Assembly (NCBI RefSeq): GCF_000715075.1
Contig: NC_134081.1
Coordinates: 110,024,289 to 110,088,288, forward strand
From: Nicotiana tabacum
Taxonomy: Eukaryota; Streptophyta; Magnoliopsida; Solanales; Solanaceae
DNA length: 64,000 nucleotides
Reading direction: 5' to 3'
Shown here: piece after piece, positions 22,516 to 34,499 of the stretch
How positions within the stretch are numbered: the stretch's first letter is position 1
Layout of the letters: every line of letters begins with the position of its first letter
The notes under the pieces: model-generated
What the model saw: the letters and a program-made list of their open reading frames with translations, nothing else
Database searches by the model: none
Told to the model about the DNA's origin: nothing
Program-made: the position numbers and the translations under genes

Positions 22516-23255
22516 TGTTTGACCAAAAATATAAATCTTGGTTCAAATAATTAAATTTATGTAAACAAAGGTTAATCTTAGCTAATAATAATATCCTTAG
22601 ATCTTAGTTTACAAAAAGAGAAATTGATGCTATATAGATTTGGACGAACAATGACAATATCACGTGACAAATGCTCTATGAAATCACGAATAGTAATGTA
22701 GCATACAATATTTAATGAACACCAATAAATAGCATTTAAGTAAATAGGAGGAATGATTCACCCAATAAAGAGTACAATGAATGGATCTTCCTCTTGAGAA
22801 TGATTGACAGATAAATAATCGAGGATTTCTCGGATCTGATGGTAAAGTGTCGACAAGAATTTCAGTGAAAAGGTGATCTTTGTATCAAGTGAGAGCAGAA
22901 TACTTTCAAGACAAAATGTCTTTTTTACAAATGAATGTCAGATGCCCCTTCTATCAATGTCTCCTTTTCTATTTTATAGGACATGTTCCTAAAAAATTCT
23001 AATAGTACAAATGCAGAGAATATCCACTAGAATATTCCCTTTAATATCCTATCTTGATAACTAGTTGTTACTGCTCTATCAACGATATTTGATCTCGAAC
23101 TCGAACCTTGTTGACGCTTTGACTACGGCTCTCGTCGACTCTTCGACCACGGGCTTTGCGGCTTCTCGGATCATCTTAACAAATGATGTTTTGAGGGTTC
23201 TTCCCATAGTATTATCTTGACCTAAATATTCTAAGGACGGATTTTGATCCATACA
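22516..23255 (-). repeat. Tat-1 5' LTR
   Basis: 740 bp with TG...CA ends, followed on the plus strand by the target duplication CTAAT. It drives gag-pol toward lower coordinates. Confidence 0.9.
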
Positions 23256-23260
23256 CTAAT

Positions 23261-24794
23261 AATTGTGGAAATCCAAATACAAACCCCGGAGCTGGTGTTA
23301 CGAATACATGAGCATCGAAGATACTACATATATTGGTCTAAAATAAACATAACTGTCTGAATCAAATAAACAGCTAAAAGTAGTAGAAAGGGACTTCAAA
23401 GTTGCGGACGCCATGCAACTGTACCTCAAGTCTCCTCTGAATAGTTGGATCCGAGCAAGTCTGCGAAACGTCATTGGGACTAACTATGGTATCTACACAA
23501 GAAGTGTAGAGTGTAGTATGAGTACAACTGACCCTGTGTACTCTGTAAGTGTCGAGCCTAACCTTGATGAAGTAGTGACGAGGCTAAGGTGGGTCACTTA
23601 CATTAACCTATACGCAGTAGAAATAATAATAACAGAAAATACAGGAAAAAAAGTAAAGCAGGTAATTCATATCAACGAACTCAACCCCAACTAACAGAGA
23701 TTCCCCAATGACAAATCATGTAACTCATCTTAACAACTGAGGCCAATCCAACAATCACAACAAATATAACTTTTATCAACTTATTGCGACGTGCAACCCG
23801 ATCCCACAATATAAACTTTAAACAATCCATTCTGGCGTACAACCCGATCCCACAATATAATCATCTGTCAACATCATAGTCCGTCCTTATTCCGCCTTTT
23901 CAATTCATTTTCTTTCAATTTTTGTTGTGGCGTGCAACCTGCTACCCAAACAAGTTTAGTTAATAATATTAACTCAATAATCAAGATTTACGAGAAATCA
24001 TACGTCAAGAGAATAAATGTACGAGCAATAGAGAATAACATGATAACCGAAGAGACTCAGACTGCTTGGATGTCTCAGTTTTACCAACTTAACGGAATCT
24101 ACCATTTAACAATGCATTCAAGTGAAACTACATCAATGAAGGCAACAATTAATACGAAACTATAAGGCAAACAAGACATAAGACAATTTAGATATGGGAA
24201 GCAAATAGAGACAAGTAGTAAATAAGCATGGAATCATGGAGGAGATGGACAATTTAATACAAAAAAATACTAAATGGCAAGTAGCAATTATGGCATGGAA
24301 ATAAAATAAGCATGTAGCAATTAAGGCATGAAACAAGATATACTATGAAGCAATGAAAGTAGGGAAGCAAGTAATGTAATGGCGTACATACACTCGTCAC
24401 CTCGCATATACGCCGTTTCACACATATTCACATAACATGTAATCCAAGGATCCCTAATTCCCTCAAATCAAAATTAGACCCAACACTTATCTCACTCCGT
24501 AAGCAAATCAAAGCTCAATTGGTGTATTCCCTCTAAAATCCTCCTCTAAACCAATCGAATCTAGCCAAAATTGACTCAATAACATCAAATAATGCTAGAG
24601 AAATCAATTACAATACATAAAGTTAAGATCTTTACACTTTTTCCAAAAAGTCAACAAAAGTCAACACCGGACCCATTTGGTCAAAACACAAGATTTGGAC
24701 CAAAACCCAATTACACATTCACCCACGAGCCCGGTTATGTGATTATTTTTGAAATCCGGCCTCAATTTGAGGTCTAAATCTCAATTTTACAAAG
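23261..24794 (-). repeat. Tekay-type LTR fragment, right piece
   Basis: This continues the Tekay LTR interrupted by Tat-1: removing Tat-1 and one CTAAT joins 11923 to 23261. Read on the minus strand it contains GCGAGGTGACGAGTG (about 24395-24410), shared with the Tekay LTR at 4995-5010. It also has repeated CGTGCAACCCGATCCCAC motifs at about 23790 and 23835. It stops abruptly at 24794 against copy B of the CONSTANS-LIKE gene and is truncated there. Small open frames (23413-23694, 23932-24165, 24592-24777) are not genes. Confidence 0.7.
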
Positions 24795-24913
24795 TAGAAG
24801 AAGCTAGAAATCCCTTGTTGCTAATGGGTCGTAATCATAAGCTTCCCCACCCTTAACAAATCTACCTTTAAATCTTCTTCTGGTATCTTCCCTTGCCTTA
24901 CGCATAGCATATC

Positions 24914-25823
24914 TGATAGGTTATATGTATCCCTGTTATGTTTTGATGATCTAACAAACTTAATGATAAGAACCAGATAAGGAACCTGTTACACATCCTC
25001 AAGTACTTAAAGAACAACAAGTCTCAAGTCGGGGACATGGTTCAACTCTTTAGAGTCAAAGGAACAACAGAGGGAACATATGGCCACCAGTTCCCTTGGT
25101 GACGGTACAAGTCAACTCCTCACAACTGTAAAGTTGCTGCATGCACATGCAATAGTGCAAAAACAGTGCAGCAGTCAACTTTATAGGGAATGCCCTTTAC
25201 CTAACTTGCTTGCATCATTCAAGTGATGTCACAAATGAATTATTAACATCAAGAAAAGGCAAAACAAAACACTTGCACATTCATAATCGATCAAGCATTT
25301 TCTTAAGTCTGTGTCAATTTTGCAAGTGATTCTAAAGGGCATCAAGAACAAAGAACAACATAACGAAGGACCAGTTTCCTGTATTGAGTCATTACATGTC
25401 CTTAGTTGTGTTGCACCTTTGTTAAAGCACTTTACTTGTAATTCCTACTTAGCTTATTTAGAAGCATTGTGTAGGACATCTTTGTAAAATCATAAGCCTT
25501 ATGTTTGTGTCTTGACTAGAGTTAGTCGAGTTGTAAGTCTTTGTAATAGAGTTATTACAAAGTGGCTTGTAATAGAGTTGTTACAAGTTAGTGAGAGACT
25601 AAGAGGTTAATTCCTAGGTTATAATAGGTTGTAATCTAAAGTTTGCTCAATAATGAAGTTGAAATCCTACAAGGATAGGTCGTAATTTTTAATCCCGTGA
25701 GCTGGAAGTTTTCCACGTAAAATTCCATTGTGTCATTTATTTACTATTGTGTGTGTGCATTTTGAGGGAACTTATAGAGAACCTGGTTCTCTATATAGTT
25801 TGGTGGACCCTTAGTTTTTATCA
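24914..25823 (+). repeat. SIRE 5' LTR
   Basis: 910 bp, beginning TGATAGGTTATATG and ending TTAGTTTTTATCA; the short terminal inverted repeat TGATAGG/CCTATCA is perfect in the 3' LTR and partly mutated here. It contains GAGAACCTGGTTCTC at 25778-25792, one of the palindromes scattered through the element. Confidence 0.92.
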
Positions 25824-25825
25824 AT

Positions 25826-25837
25826 TGGTATCAGAGC
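25826..25837 (+). other. SIRE primer binding site (initiator Met tRNA)
   Basis: TTGGTATCAGAGC follows the LTR after a short spacer. TGGTATCAGAGC complements the 3' end of plant initiator tRNA-Met and is the usual primer site of Ty1/copia elements. Confidence 0.88.
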
Positions 25838-25879
25838 AGGTTCTTTCTAAAAGGTTAACACCTATAAAGGATCTTCATC

Positions 25880-27034
25880 ATGGCTGCTCCACCAAACTTC
25901 GAGGAAGGACAATCAACGTACAGACCACCTAGATTCAACGGCCAATACTATGGTTGGTGGAAAACAAGAATACATGATTTCATCATGGCTGAGGACTCAA
26001 AGTTGTGGGATGTTATCTGTGACGGGCCTTTTGTTCCCATGAAAATTGTTGATGAGGGAACAACTACAGTCCCAAAAATGAGAAAAAAGTACAATGATGC
26101 TGACAGAAAGGCTATTGAGAAGACTTTCAGGGAAAAAGGATTCTTGTCTGTGGCATCGGACCAGATAAATACAACCACATCTTAGCTTGTCAGAGTGCTA
26201 AGGAGATCTGGGAAGCTCTTCAAACAGCACACGAAGGGACAACTCAAGTCAAGCAGTCAAAGATCGACATGTTGACAACTGAATATGAGCTCTTTAGAAT
26301 GAAGAACGACGTGTCCATTCAGGACATGCACACTCGCTTCACCTCTATCATCAATGAGCTTCACTCACTGGGAGAAATCATTCCCAGGAACAAACTTGTC
26401 AGGAAAGTACTTAGTGTATTACTTGGTTCCTGAGAAAGCAAGGTAAATGCCATCATAGAGGCAAAGGATTTGCAGAAGCTGACCATTGATGAACTCATTG
26501 GTAATTTGAAAACTTATGAAATGAAGAAGAATAAGGACAATGAGAGAAGAGAGCCCAAAAAGGGAGAAGAACCTGGTCCTCAAGACAGACAAAAATGACT
26601 CAAGTGGTGAGGATGCCGACATGGCTTACCTTATAAAGAGATTTCATAAAATGGTTCGCATAAATGGAGGTATTCCAAAAGGGGAAGCTCTAGCAATCCA
26701 ATAGGCTATGACCTATGTCATAAGTGTGGGAAACCAGTACATTTCATCAAGGATTGCCCCCTCCTTAAGTAAGATAACTACAAACATAACACAGACAAAG
26801 CAGTCAAAAGGAACCAAGTTCCTGACAAATAGTTCAAGAGAAAAGATGCCGCTGACAATGTTGTGAAACAAGATCTTGTTGTATGGGGAGACTCCTCTAG
26901 CGAATCTAGAGATGATGATGATCAAGGTGACAACTCCATGATGGCAGTAGAAAGTGAAGCAGCTAAATATGATTCCATATTTGCTCTAATGGCTAAATCG
27001 GATGAGGATGAGGAAGATGATGATGAAGATTAGG
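25880..27034 (+). pseudogene. SIRE gag
   Basis: Structural protein. It starts MAAPPNFEEGQSTYRPPRFN with the copia gag pattern FNGQYYGWWKTRIHDFI. The frame shifts near 26130; the next frame reads GIGPDKYNHILACQSAKEI and later FTSIINELHSLGEIIP. A zinc knuckle CHKCGKPVHFIKDC (C-x2-C-x4-H-x4-C) is at about 26713-26755. An acidic stretch (DEDEEDDDED) closes it at 27030. Stops at 26184, 26432, 26596 and 26770 show decay. Confidence 0.85.
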
Positions 27035-27054
27035 GAGCAGTGAAATGAAGCAGC

Positions 27055-30000
27055 CAAAGATGGTACATGGATAATGGCTGCTCGAAGCATATGACTGGAA
27101 GCACTAATGATTTTCTTTCACTCAAAGCCCTGCAAGGAGGGAGTGTATCCTTTGGAAATGACAAAAAGGGATACATTCTTGGAGTTGGAAGAATTGGGAA
27201 GTCTCTCACTCACTCAATCGAAAATGTGTATTACGTGAATGGACTGAAGTATAGCTTGCTGAGTGTCTCTCAGATCTGCGACAAAGGCAACAATGTGGAA
27301 TTTGTGTCAAAAATCTACAGTCACAAATCTTGTGACTGGTGATGTGATCTTGATGACAAAAAGATACAAGAACATCTATGTCGCTGATTTTGAGTCACTA
27401 CATAATGGGGATCTCACATGTCTGAGTATTGTGGATGATGATGCTGAACTATGGCACGGAAGGTTGGGCCATGAAAGTTTTACACTGCTGAACAAGTTGG
27501 TCAGGAAGGACCTAGTTCGTGGATTGCCTAAGTCAAGCTTCAAAGATCACAGGGTGTGTGATGCATGTGCAAAAGGAAAGCAGATTAGGTCCTCCTTCAA
27601 ACCCAAATATTAAGTAAGCACCTCAAGGCCACTTGATCTCCTCCATATGGACCTATGCGGACCTATGAGAGTGCCAAGTAGAAGAGGAAATAAGTATTGT
27701 GGATGATTACTCCACGTTCACATGGACCTTGTTCCTCAGAACCAAAGATGAGACTTTTTCAGTGTTTGCTGCCTTTGTCAAAAAGATCTAAGTAAAGATA
27801 AGCCATAATGTTGTGAGTATAAGATCTGATCATGGTACAGAATTTGACAATGCAAAGTTCGACGAGTTCTATGCTGAAAATGGTATAAGTCACAATTTTT
27901 CAGCTCAGGGAACACCTCAACAAAATGGTGTCGTGGAAAGGAAAAATAGAACTCTTAAAGACATAGCTAGGATAATGCTTATTGATAGTGGTGTTACAAA
28001 AGGTTTCTGGGCAGAGGCAGTCAACACTGCATGCTACTTAATGAACAGGTGCATGATCAGGTCCCTCCTAAACAAAACCCCATATGAACTGTTGAATGGG
28101 AGAAAACCTAAGCTAACACACTTGAGGACATTTGGTTGCAAATGCTTTGTCCTCAGTAATGGTAAGGAAGCTCTAAGAAAGTTTGATGCCAAGAGTGATG
28201 AAGGAATATTTCTTGGATATTTATCACAAAGCAAAGCCTACAAGGTATACAACAAAAAAAACTCAATGTGTTGAGGAAAGCATACATGTGATCTTTGAGG
28301 AAGCACAACACCCTCTTGGAAAAGCTGCACATGATAAGGCTGATCAAGATGGAGAGTTATCAAATGTCCTTAGTGAAGTTATTGACATGTCAAATGGAAA
28401 GGCCGATATGATGAGTCAGGTCAAGGAATCAAATGACAATGGCACAGCTGAATCTCCAGCTGACATGGAGAAACCTGGTCCCTCAATCACAATAACTGAA
28501 GTAGAAAACAGAGTTGTGGATGTTGTACATGGAACTCCAGCCATTGAGGTGAGTAACAGGACGTGTGGATCATATACAGAAGAATCTAGAACCTCTCATA
28601 ATGAAATTCAGGTGTCCAACTGGAAGCACAAAAGTGCACACCCTCTTCAAAATATGATCACCCCCCTTGACTCAGGAATTCAAACTAGATCAAAGTCTAG
28701 AAACTCACTTGCCTTCTCTGCATTTCTCTCTCAAATTGAGCCCAAAATTATCAAAGAAGCATTGAAAGATGCTGACTGGATTACGGTTATGCAAGATGAG
28801 CTTCATCAATTTGAGAGGAACAATGTGTGGCACCTGGTTTCTCGACTTGCTGACAGAACTGTCATAGGAACCAGGTGGGTATTTAGAAACAAACTTGATG
28901 AGTTTGGAAACACCACAAGAAATAAGGCAAGGTTAATAGTTCAAGGGTACAATCAAGAAGAAGGAATTAACTATGATGAAACTTTTGCTCCAGTTGCTCG
29001 AATGGAGGCCATTAGAATCCTTATTGCCTTTGCATCTCATATGGAATTCAAATTGTTTCAAATGGATATCAAAAGTGCATTTCTGAATGGCTTTCTTAAA
29101 GAAGAAGTTTTCTCTTAGCAACCGCCTGGTTTCGAGTGCCATGAGCATCCTGAGCACGTGTTTAAACTTGACAAGGTATTATATGGACTGAAGCAGGCTC
29201 CTCATGCATGGTATGAAAGGCTTCCCAAGTTTCTTCTAAAAAATGGCTTTACAAGAGGAAAAATTGACAACACTCTATTTCTGAAGAAAAGGGGGAGGAA
29301 TTTGCTCATAGTGCAAGTCTATGTTGATGACATTATCTTCGGAGCAAAAAACTCTTTGTGTGAGGAATTTGCAAGACTCATGGGAAGTGAGTTTGAAATG
29401 AGCATGATAGGGGAATTGAACTTCTTCTTGGGTCTACAAGTCAAGCAAACTCCTAGGGGAACAATGATAAGTCAGCAAAAGTACATCAAAGAGCTTCTGA
29501 AGATATTGGAGATGGAGAGTTCAAAGATCATTGATACACCTATTGCCACTGTCACTCGCCTGGTTATGGATGAACCCGGTTCTCCTGTAAATGAGACTAT
29601 GTATAGAGGCATTATTGGGTCACTTCTGTATCTCACAGCAAGTAGACCAGACATTGTTTTCAGTGTGGGACTCTGTGCCAGGTTTTAATCCAATCCAAAG
29701 GAGTCTCATCTGAAGGCTGCAAAGAGAATTCTGAGGTATCTCAAAGGAACGTAGGACCTGGTTCTCTACTATCCCTCAGGAGATAACTTTGACTTAATAG
29801 GGTATGTTGATGCTGACTATGCTGGTTATCTGGTGGATAGGAAAAGCACTTCTGGTATGGCATATTTTCTCGGTTCATGTCTAATCTCATGGGGCACAAG
29901 AAAACAAAACACAATGGCCCTTTCAACTGTTGAAGCTGAGTATGTGGAAGCTGCCTCTTGCTGTGGTCAACTATTGTGGATCAAGCAACAGCTAGAAGAT

Positions 30001-30261
30001 TTCGGTGTATTTTCTGATTGTGTGCCCTTACGATGTGACAACACTAGTGCTCTCAACATGGTAAAAAATCCAGTTCAACATAAGAGAATAAAGCATATTG
30101 ATGTGCGAAATCACTTCCTCAGAGACAATATTGAGAAGGGGCTCATCTGCATGAAGTTTTGCAGCACAGAAGATCAAATTGCAGATATCTTCACTAAAGC
30201 ACTGAGCAGAGAGCACTTTGAAAAGAATCTCTTGGCACTAGGGTTGATGAAATCTAGCTAG
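27055..30261 (+). pseudogene. SIRE pol (protease, integrase, RT, RNase H)
   Basis: Protease starts WYMDNGCSKHMTGS; the catalytic Asp is kept but the usual DSG is DNG. A gag-pre-integrase zinc region (LWHGRLGHESF, CDACAKGKQ) spans about 27450-27600. Integrase core: SDHGTEFDNAKFDEFY and GTPQQNGVVERKNRTL (27820-27960); part of the N-terminal core near 27690-27790 is frame-broken. RT runs from [18 protein letters not shown] to VYVDDIIFGA (about 28780-29345), with [11 protein letters not shown]. RNase H includes DADYAGYLVDRKSTSG, VEAEYVEAASCCGQLLW and KHIDVRNHFLRD, ending at TAG 30259. Stops at 29116, 29686 and 29752 interrupt a long, otherwise readable RT-RNase H. Confidence 0.9.
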
Positions 30262-30767
30262 GGACCTGGTCCCTTGATGATTGGCTATGAAAGAAATGTA
30301 CAGGTAAAATAGCTAAAAAAGTATTTCCTGGCAAAGTCTAACTCATCTCTATACCATTGCAGGTAGACACGCATGATGATTATAGAGGAAACAAGTAGCC
30401 AATGATATCGCATTTCAGTCAAAAGGATGAAGTTCACATTTACAAAATCTATCAGGGAACCTGGTTCTTTTGACACAGGTTAGTAGTTCATATGTACTCT
30501 CATCCACATCTTTTTAATGGCTAAAATGGTGCCACATCATTAAAATGTCAATCTTTCCTTTATCTCTCTTTTTGGAACTCAGTGTCCTACCCGTTATGAA
30601 ATGACCCGTCTACCCAACTTGATACCCGTTCCAAACCGATCCCTCACCACTCTTAAATAACCTCTATCACGGTCACTATCATAATTGTCCACATCAAAGC
30701 CAAAAATTCCCTTTTTCCTTCAAACCAAACACTCTCTTCTTCCATCAAACTCTCATTATCCTCCACC

Positions 30768-33180
30768 ATGTCTGAAAATCTGGAGACTCAGATTGTTCCA
30801 AGCTTCGTCCCCACTATGTCATCACCCATTGAAACCCCAGTGCTAGAACCTATAATCCCTATAACATCTAGTCCAAACCCTAAGCTAGAGTCACAACCAC
30901 CTACTCGTTCCTCTCCAAATCAGTCGAGCACTGGCTCTCATAGGAGTCGCAAAACCTCGACTCCCAAGAAATTTGTGGCAGCAACCTCTCTTTCTGTCTC
31001 GTCGGAAAAAATGGTAGAAGTAGATACAGTGGCAAAAAAAGACAATCAGGAAATTTCTAGTCGACCAGTGGAAGAATGTTCTGAGATGCAAGGAGTGGGT
31101 TGTAACAGTAATGAATCAACAAAGACTACCCCAGTTCTTGATTTGAGTGTCGCCGAGTCTACAGGTGATGCTCTTCTTATGTTTTCTGAGTTTACTTTGG
31201 GTTTGCAAGAACAAGAGGCCATAGAGAATATGTTGTCAATCGTTGCCGAGGGCTGTGTAGTTAGTGAGTATAAAGGCATGTCTGAAACAAATAGGTCTAA
31301 GGGGGAAGGTGATAGTCTACTGGTAGAGGGAAGGGAACTAGTGCCTGTCAAAAATCCGGCACCAGACAGTACTACTGGGGAACTTTCTGAGAGACCTGAT
31401 CCCCCCACACAAGAGGAGCACTATAATCCTACTTGGGATGAAACTCCCTGTTCTTCTAAATAACCCCAGGTCAATACTGATCCCGCTCCCTCTCCTCATT
31501 TCTATGCTGAGCCATTGGCCATTGTTCCTCCCGAGATGAGATCTTTGTCTGAGGAGGAAAATGAAGGGAGTGAAGATGACTATGACAATGTGGCTCTTGC
31601 GAGCTTCATCAGGGTTAGGAGTAGTCAGGAAAATCCCCAAGAGTCAACTTCTAAGAGACCTATCACTAGGTTGCAGAAGAAGGAAGAACTTGAGTCTGTT
31701 TTAAGGAAAAACAAAAAAGCAAAAGAAGAAGAGGAGATTGGTGAAAGATGGAAAGGTTGTAAATGAGAAGGTGGTGCCTCCTACACTAGTTGTTGATGTT
31801 GATGATGAGGTAGAAGAGGAACCTGGTTCCTTGGTTCGTAAGTCCTCAAAGAAACTTACTGTTCCAAAGTCCAAAAGGGAGTCATCTGTGAGTGAAATGG
31901 ACTTGAGCAAGGTTGAGGGTGAAAAATCTTGTGAGAAAGTAGCTGAGAAATCTGGTGAGAGGGTGGTTGAGGAGTCTGGGAAGAAAGTGACTGAAGAGTT
32001 AGTTGAACAAGTGTCTGAGAAAATGATGTCTGAGAAATCTGCTGAGAAAAGAAAAAGTGCAAGACAATCAGTGAAAAGGAAGTCTAGTGCCAGTGAAGAA
32101 CCCGGTTCCTCCAAGAAGGCCAAGGTTGGTGCAACCCAGGATGCTAGAAGGGAAACAACTGAGAATCCAAAAAGTACTGTGGGGCCATACATTTGCCCCT
32201 AATATTCTGGATATGTCAGGAATGCGCCAATTGGGGGAGATTTGTGAATTCCAACAGTGGACACATCTGTTCACAACTGACAATCCCAAGGTATATGAGG
32301 CAGAAGTGCGTAGTTTCTATGTTGACTTCTTCACAGTTGAGGATGATAACATTTGTCAGAAAGTGAACAGTGTTGATTTTGTGATGGACACTACTGTACT
32401 GGGCGCTATTTTGGGCGTGCCCACTGATGGGATGTCCTCCATTGAGGGGGTATGCTCTACAAATTTTAGAAACTCCATTGTGAAGGATAAGGCAGTACAG
32501 CAAGAGTAACGGGTACACAAGAAGGCCTTCTAGTGTACCAACTGCTATTCAAAATGGTGAACAAAGTTCTGCTCCCACGTGCTGAAAGACGCTCTATTAC
32601 ATCACGAGCAGACTTGGTTCTCATGGAAGCACTAGATGGCTACACCACTATAAACCTGTCTGGTTTTATGATAGAGCACATAAAAAAAGTAACAGAGTTC
32701 AAGGAAGGTAATCATGGGTTGCCTTACGGGTTTCTCCTCACTAAAGTATTTGAATTCTTCAAGGTTCCTTTGGGACAGGCTAAAGCTGGAATTCGCAAGC
32801 AATATTTCTCCAAAACCACCCTTGAAGAGTGTGAGTGCATTGATAGGAGTGGAGGGGTTGGCAGTAATTCAACCATTTCTTAGCTGATCAACGCTCAAAT
32901 AGTGCGACTAAAGAAATAAGGAACCTGAAGGCTCGGAATTCCATTCTTGAAGGTCAGCTCAGTCAGACCCAGGAGGCAGCTAGTTCGAGTAGTGCCCAAA
33001 ACACTGATGATGCCCGCCTGACAAAGGAAAATGTTGCTCTCAGGAAATAGGTTGTGGACCTGAAGGAAAGGTTGCTAACCGAGAAAGGGTCTGCAAATGA
33101 TCGTATGGACATCCTTCTTAGAACCCTTGCCTCTTCATCTTCCTCTGCCTCCAGTTCTCCCCCTTCCAGTGCTCCTTAAT
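30768..33180 (+). pseudogene. SIRE extra 3' ORF ('envelope-like' position)
   Basis: The ORF starts MSENLETQIVPSFVP, 0.5 kb after RNase H. The first third is Pro/Ser/Thr-rich. The middle is Lys/Glu-rich with repeated EKxxEKSxE-like units (about 31900-32070). The third part is a compact domain (SGMRQLGEICEFQQW, FFTVEDDNICQKVNSVDF, then GLPYGFLLTKVFEFFKV) that I recall as a plant-transposon-protein type. The end is a coiled coil (VRLKKEIRNLKARNSILEGQ) and a Ser/Pro tail before TAA at 33178. Frames change near 31735, 32190 and 32530, and a TAA lies at 31461. I see no convincing signal peptide or membrane anchor, so an envelope role is unsupported; its function is unknown. Confidence 0.75.
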
Positions 33181-33589
33181 AGCCGTCCTGTTCCCAGTGT
33201 CAAGTTCCTGGTGTTCGTCCTCTGTTTTTTGACTTAATGATGTTTATGACTGGTACCTTTTGTTGTTTTTATTTTGTGGATGGTTTGGTAACAATGGAAC
33301 TGCTCGTTGCTTAATTTCCAAAAATTAATGGACGTTTCATCATTTCTGCTGTGTATGTCTTGCTCTTTTGCTCTATTTTTAGTCATGATTGTGTGCACAC
33401 ATGTGGCATGACTTAACCAAGCTAGACTTCTTTTTGCTTATTGCTTGCTACTGATCCTTTTATGATGCCAAAATGGGGGAAATAATTAAGGGGGAACAGA
33501 TTCAGGGGGAAAACATGAAATTGATCTACCATTCTGGTTCTTTAGGGGAACTTCAATTATAAGTTTGTCATCATCAAAAAGGGGAAAAT
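33181..33589 (+). other. SIRE 3' untranslated region and polypurine tract
   Basis: No gene is seen. The segment is rich in GGGGAA motifs (33476-33515) and closes with AAAAAGGGGAAAA at 33576-33588, the polypurine tract just before the 3' LTR. Confidence 0.75.
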
Positions 33590-34499
33590 TGATAGGTTAT
33601 ATGTATCCCTATTATGTTTTGATGATCTAACAAACTTAATGATAAGAACCAGATAAGGAACCTGTTACACATCCTCAAGTACTTAAAGAACAACAAGTCT
33701 CAAGTCGGGGACGTGGTTCAACTCTTCAGAGTCAAAGGAACAACAGAGGGAACAGATGGCCACCAATTCCCTTGGTTACGGTACAAGTCAACTCCTCACA
33801 ACTGTATAGTTGCTGCCTGCACACGCAACAATGCAAAAACAGTGCAGCAGTCAACTTTATAGGGAATGCCCTTTACCTAACTTGCTTGCATCATTCAAGT
33901 GATGTCACAAATGAATTATTAACATCAAGCAAAGGCAAAACAAAACACTTGCACATTCAGAATCGATCAAGCATTCTCTCAAGTCTGTGTCAATCTTGCA
34001 AGTGATTCTCAAGGGCATCAAGAACAAAGAACAACATAACGAATGACCAGTTTCCTGTATTGAGTCATTACATGTCCTTAGTTGTGTTGCACCTTTGTTA
34101 AAGCACTTTACTTGTAATTCCTACTTAGCTTAGTTAGAAGCATTGTGTAGGAAATCTTTGTAAAATCATAAGCCTTGTGTTTGTGTCTTGGCTAGAGTTA
34201 GTTGAGTTGTAAGTCTTTGTAATAGAGTTATTACAAAGTGCCTTGTAATAGAGTTGTTACAAATTAGTGAGTGATTAATAGGTTAATTCCTAGGTTACAA
34301 TAGGTTGTAATCTAAAGTTTGCTTAGTAGTGAAGTTGAAATCCTACAAGGGTAGGTCGTGATTTTTAATCCCGTGAGCTGGGAGTTTTTCACGTAAAATT
34401 CCATTGTGTCATTTACTTACTGCTGTGTGCGTGTGTTTTGTGGGAACTTATAGAGAATATGGTTCTCTACATAGTTTGGTGGACCCTTAGTTCCTATCA
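33590..34499 (+). repeat. SIRE 3' LTR
   Basis: 910 bp, the same length as the 5' LTR, beginning TGATAGGTTATATG and ending TTCCTATCA. The duplication ATATC follows, and then the CCT exon of copy B resumes. Confidence 0.92.

Larger units (their letters stand above)
11924..23255 (-). mobile_element. Tat-1, full-length Ty3/gypsy Tat-clade element
   Basis: A complete element of 11.33 kb lies on the minus strand, bounded by LTRs starting TGTTTGACC and ending CCGTACA/CCATACA (plus strand). Perfect 5-bp duplications CTAAT sit at 11919-11923 and 23256-23260. Order in element sense: LTR, primer site, gag, protease, RT, RNase H, a second RNase H, integrase, tandem repeats, an antisense spliced gene, polypurine tract, LTR. 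The second RNase H and the extra ORF beyond integrase are hallmarks of the Tat lineage. It inserted into a Tekay LTR. All coding parts carry stops or frameshifts. Confidence 0.92.
25778..32112 (+). repeat. Dispersed GAACC-GGTTC palindromes within SIRE
   Basis: A near-palindrome, consensus RGRACCYGGTYCY, recurs at about 25778, 26569, 28471, 29571, 29754, 30261, 30454, 31817 and 32098. It lies in the LTR, in gag, between pol domains, in the spacer after pol and in the extra ORF. In coding parts it reads E-P-G-S or E/K-P-G-P. Weaker versions are at 26418, 26811 and 28867. Confidence 0.65.
24914..34499 (+). mobile_element. SIRE-type Ty1/copia element with extra 3' ORF
   Basis: A complete 9.59-kb element with 910-bp LTRs, flanked by perfect ATATC duplications (24909-24913 and 34500-34504), inserted in the CCT exon of copy B. 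Order: LTR, Met-tRNA primer site, gag, protease, integrase, RT, RNase H, a long extra ORF, polypurine tract, LTR. Integrase before RT marks Ty1/copia; the 2.4-kb ORF after RNase H points to the SIRE/Maximus lineage. The LTRs differ at about 48 of 910 positions by hand count (near 5 percent). Frames are broken throughout. Confidence 0.92.

Noticed and set aside
23413..24777. Open frames of 61-93 codons
   Set aside because: They lie in the Tekay-type LTR fragment and have no motif or partner in the related LTR.
30768..33180. True retroviral envelope gene
   Set aside because: No signal peptide, cleavage site or membrane anchor could be seen; only the position in the element is envelope-like.
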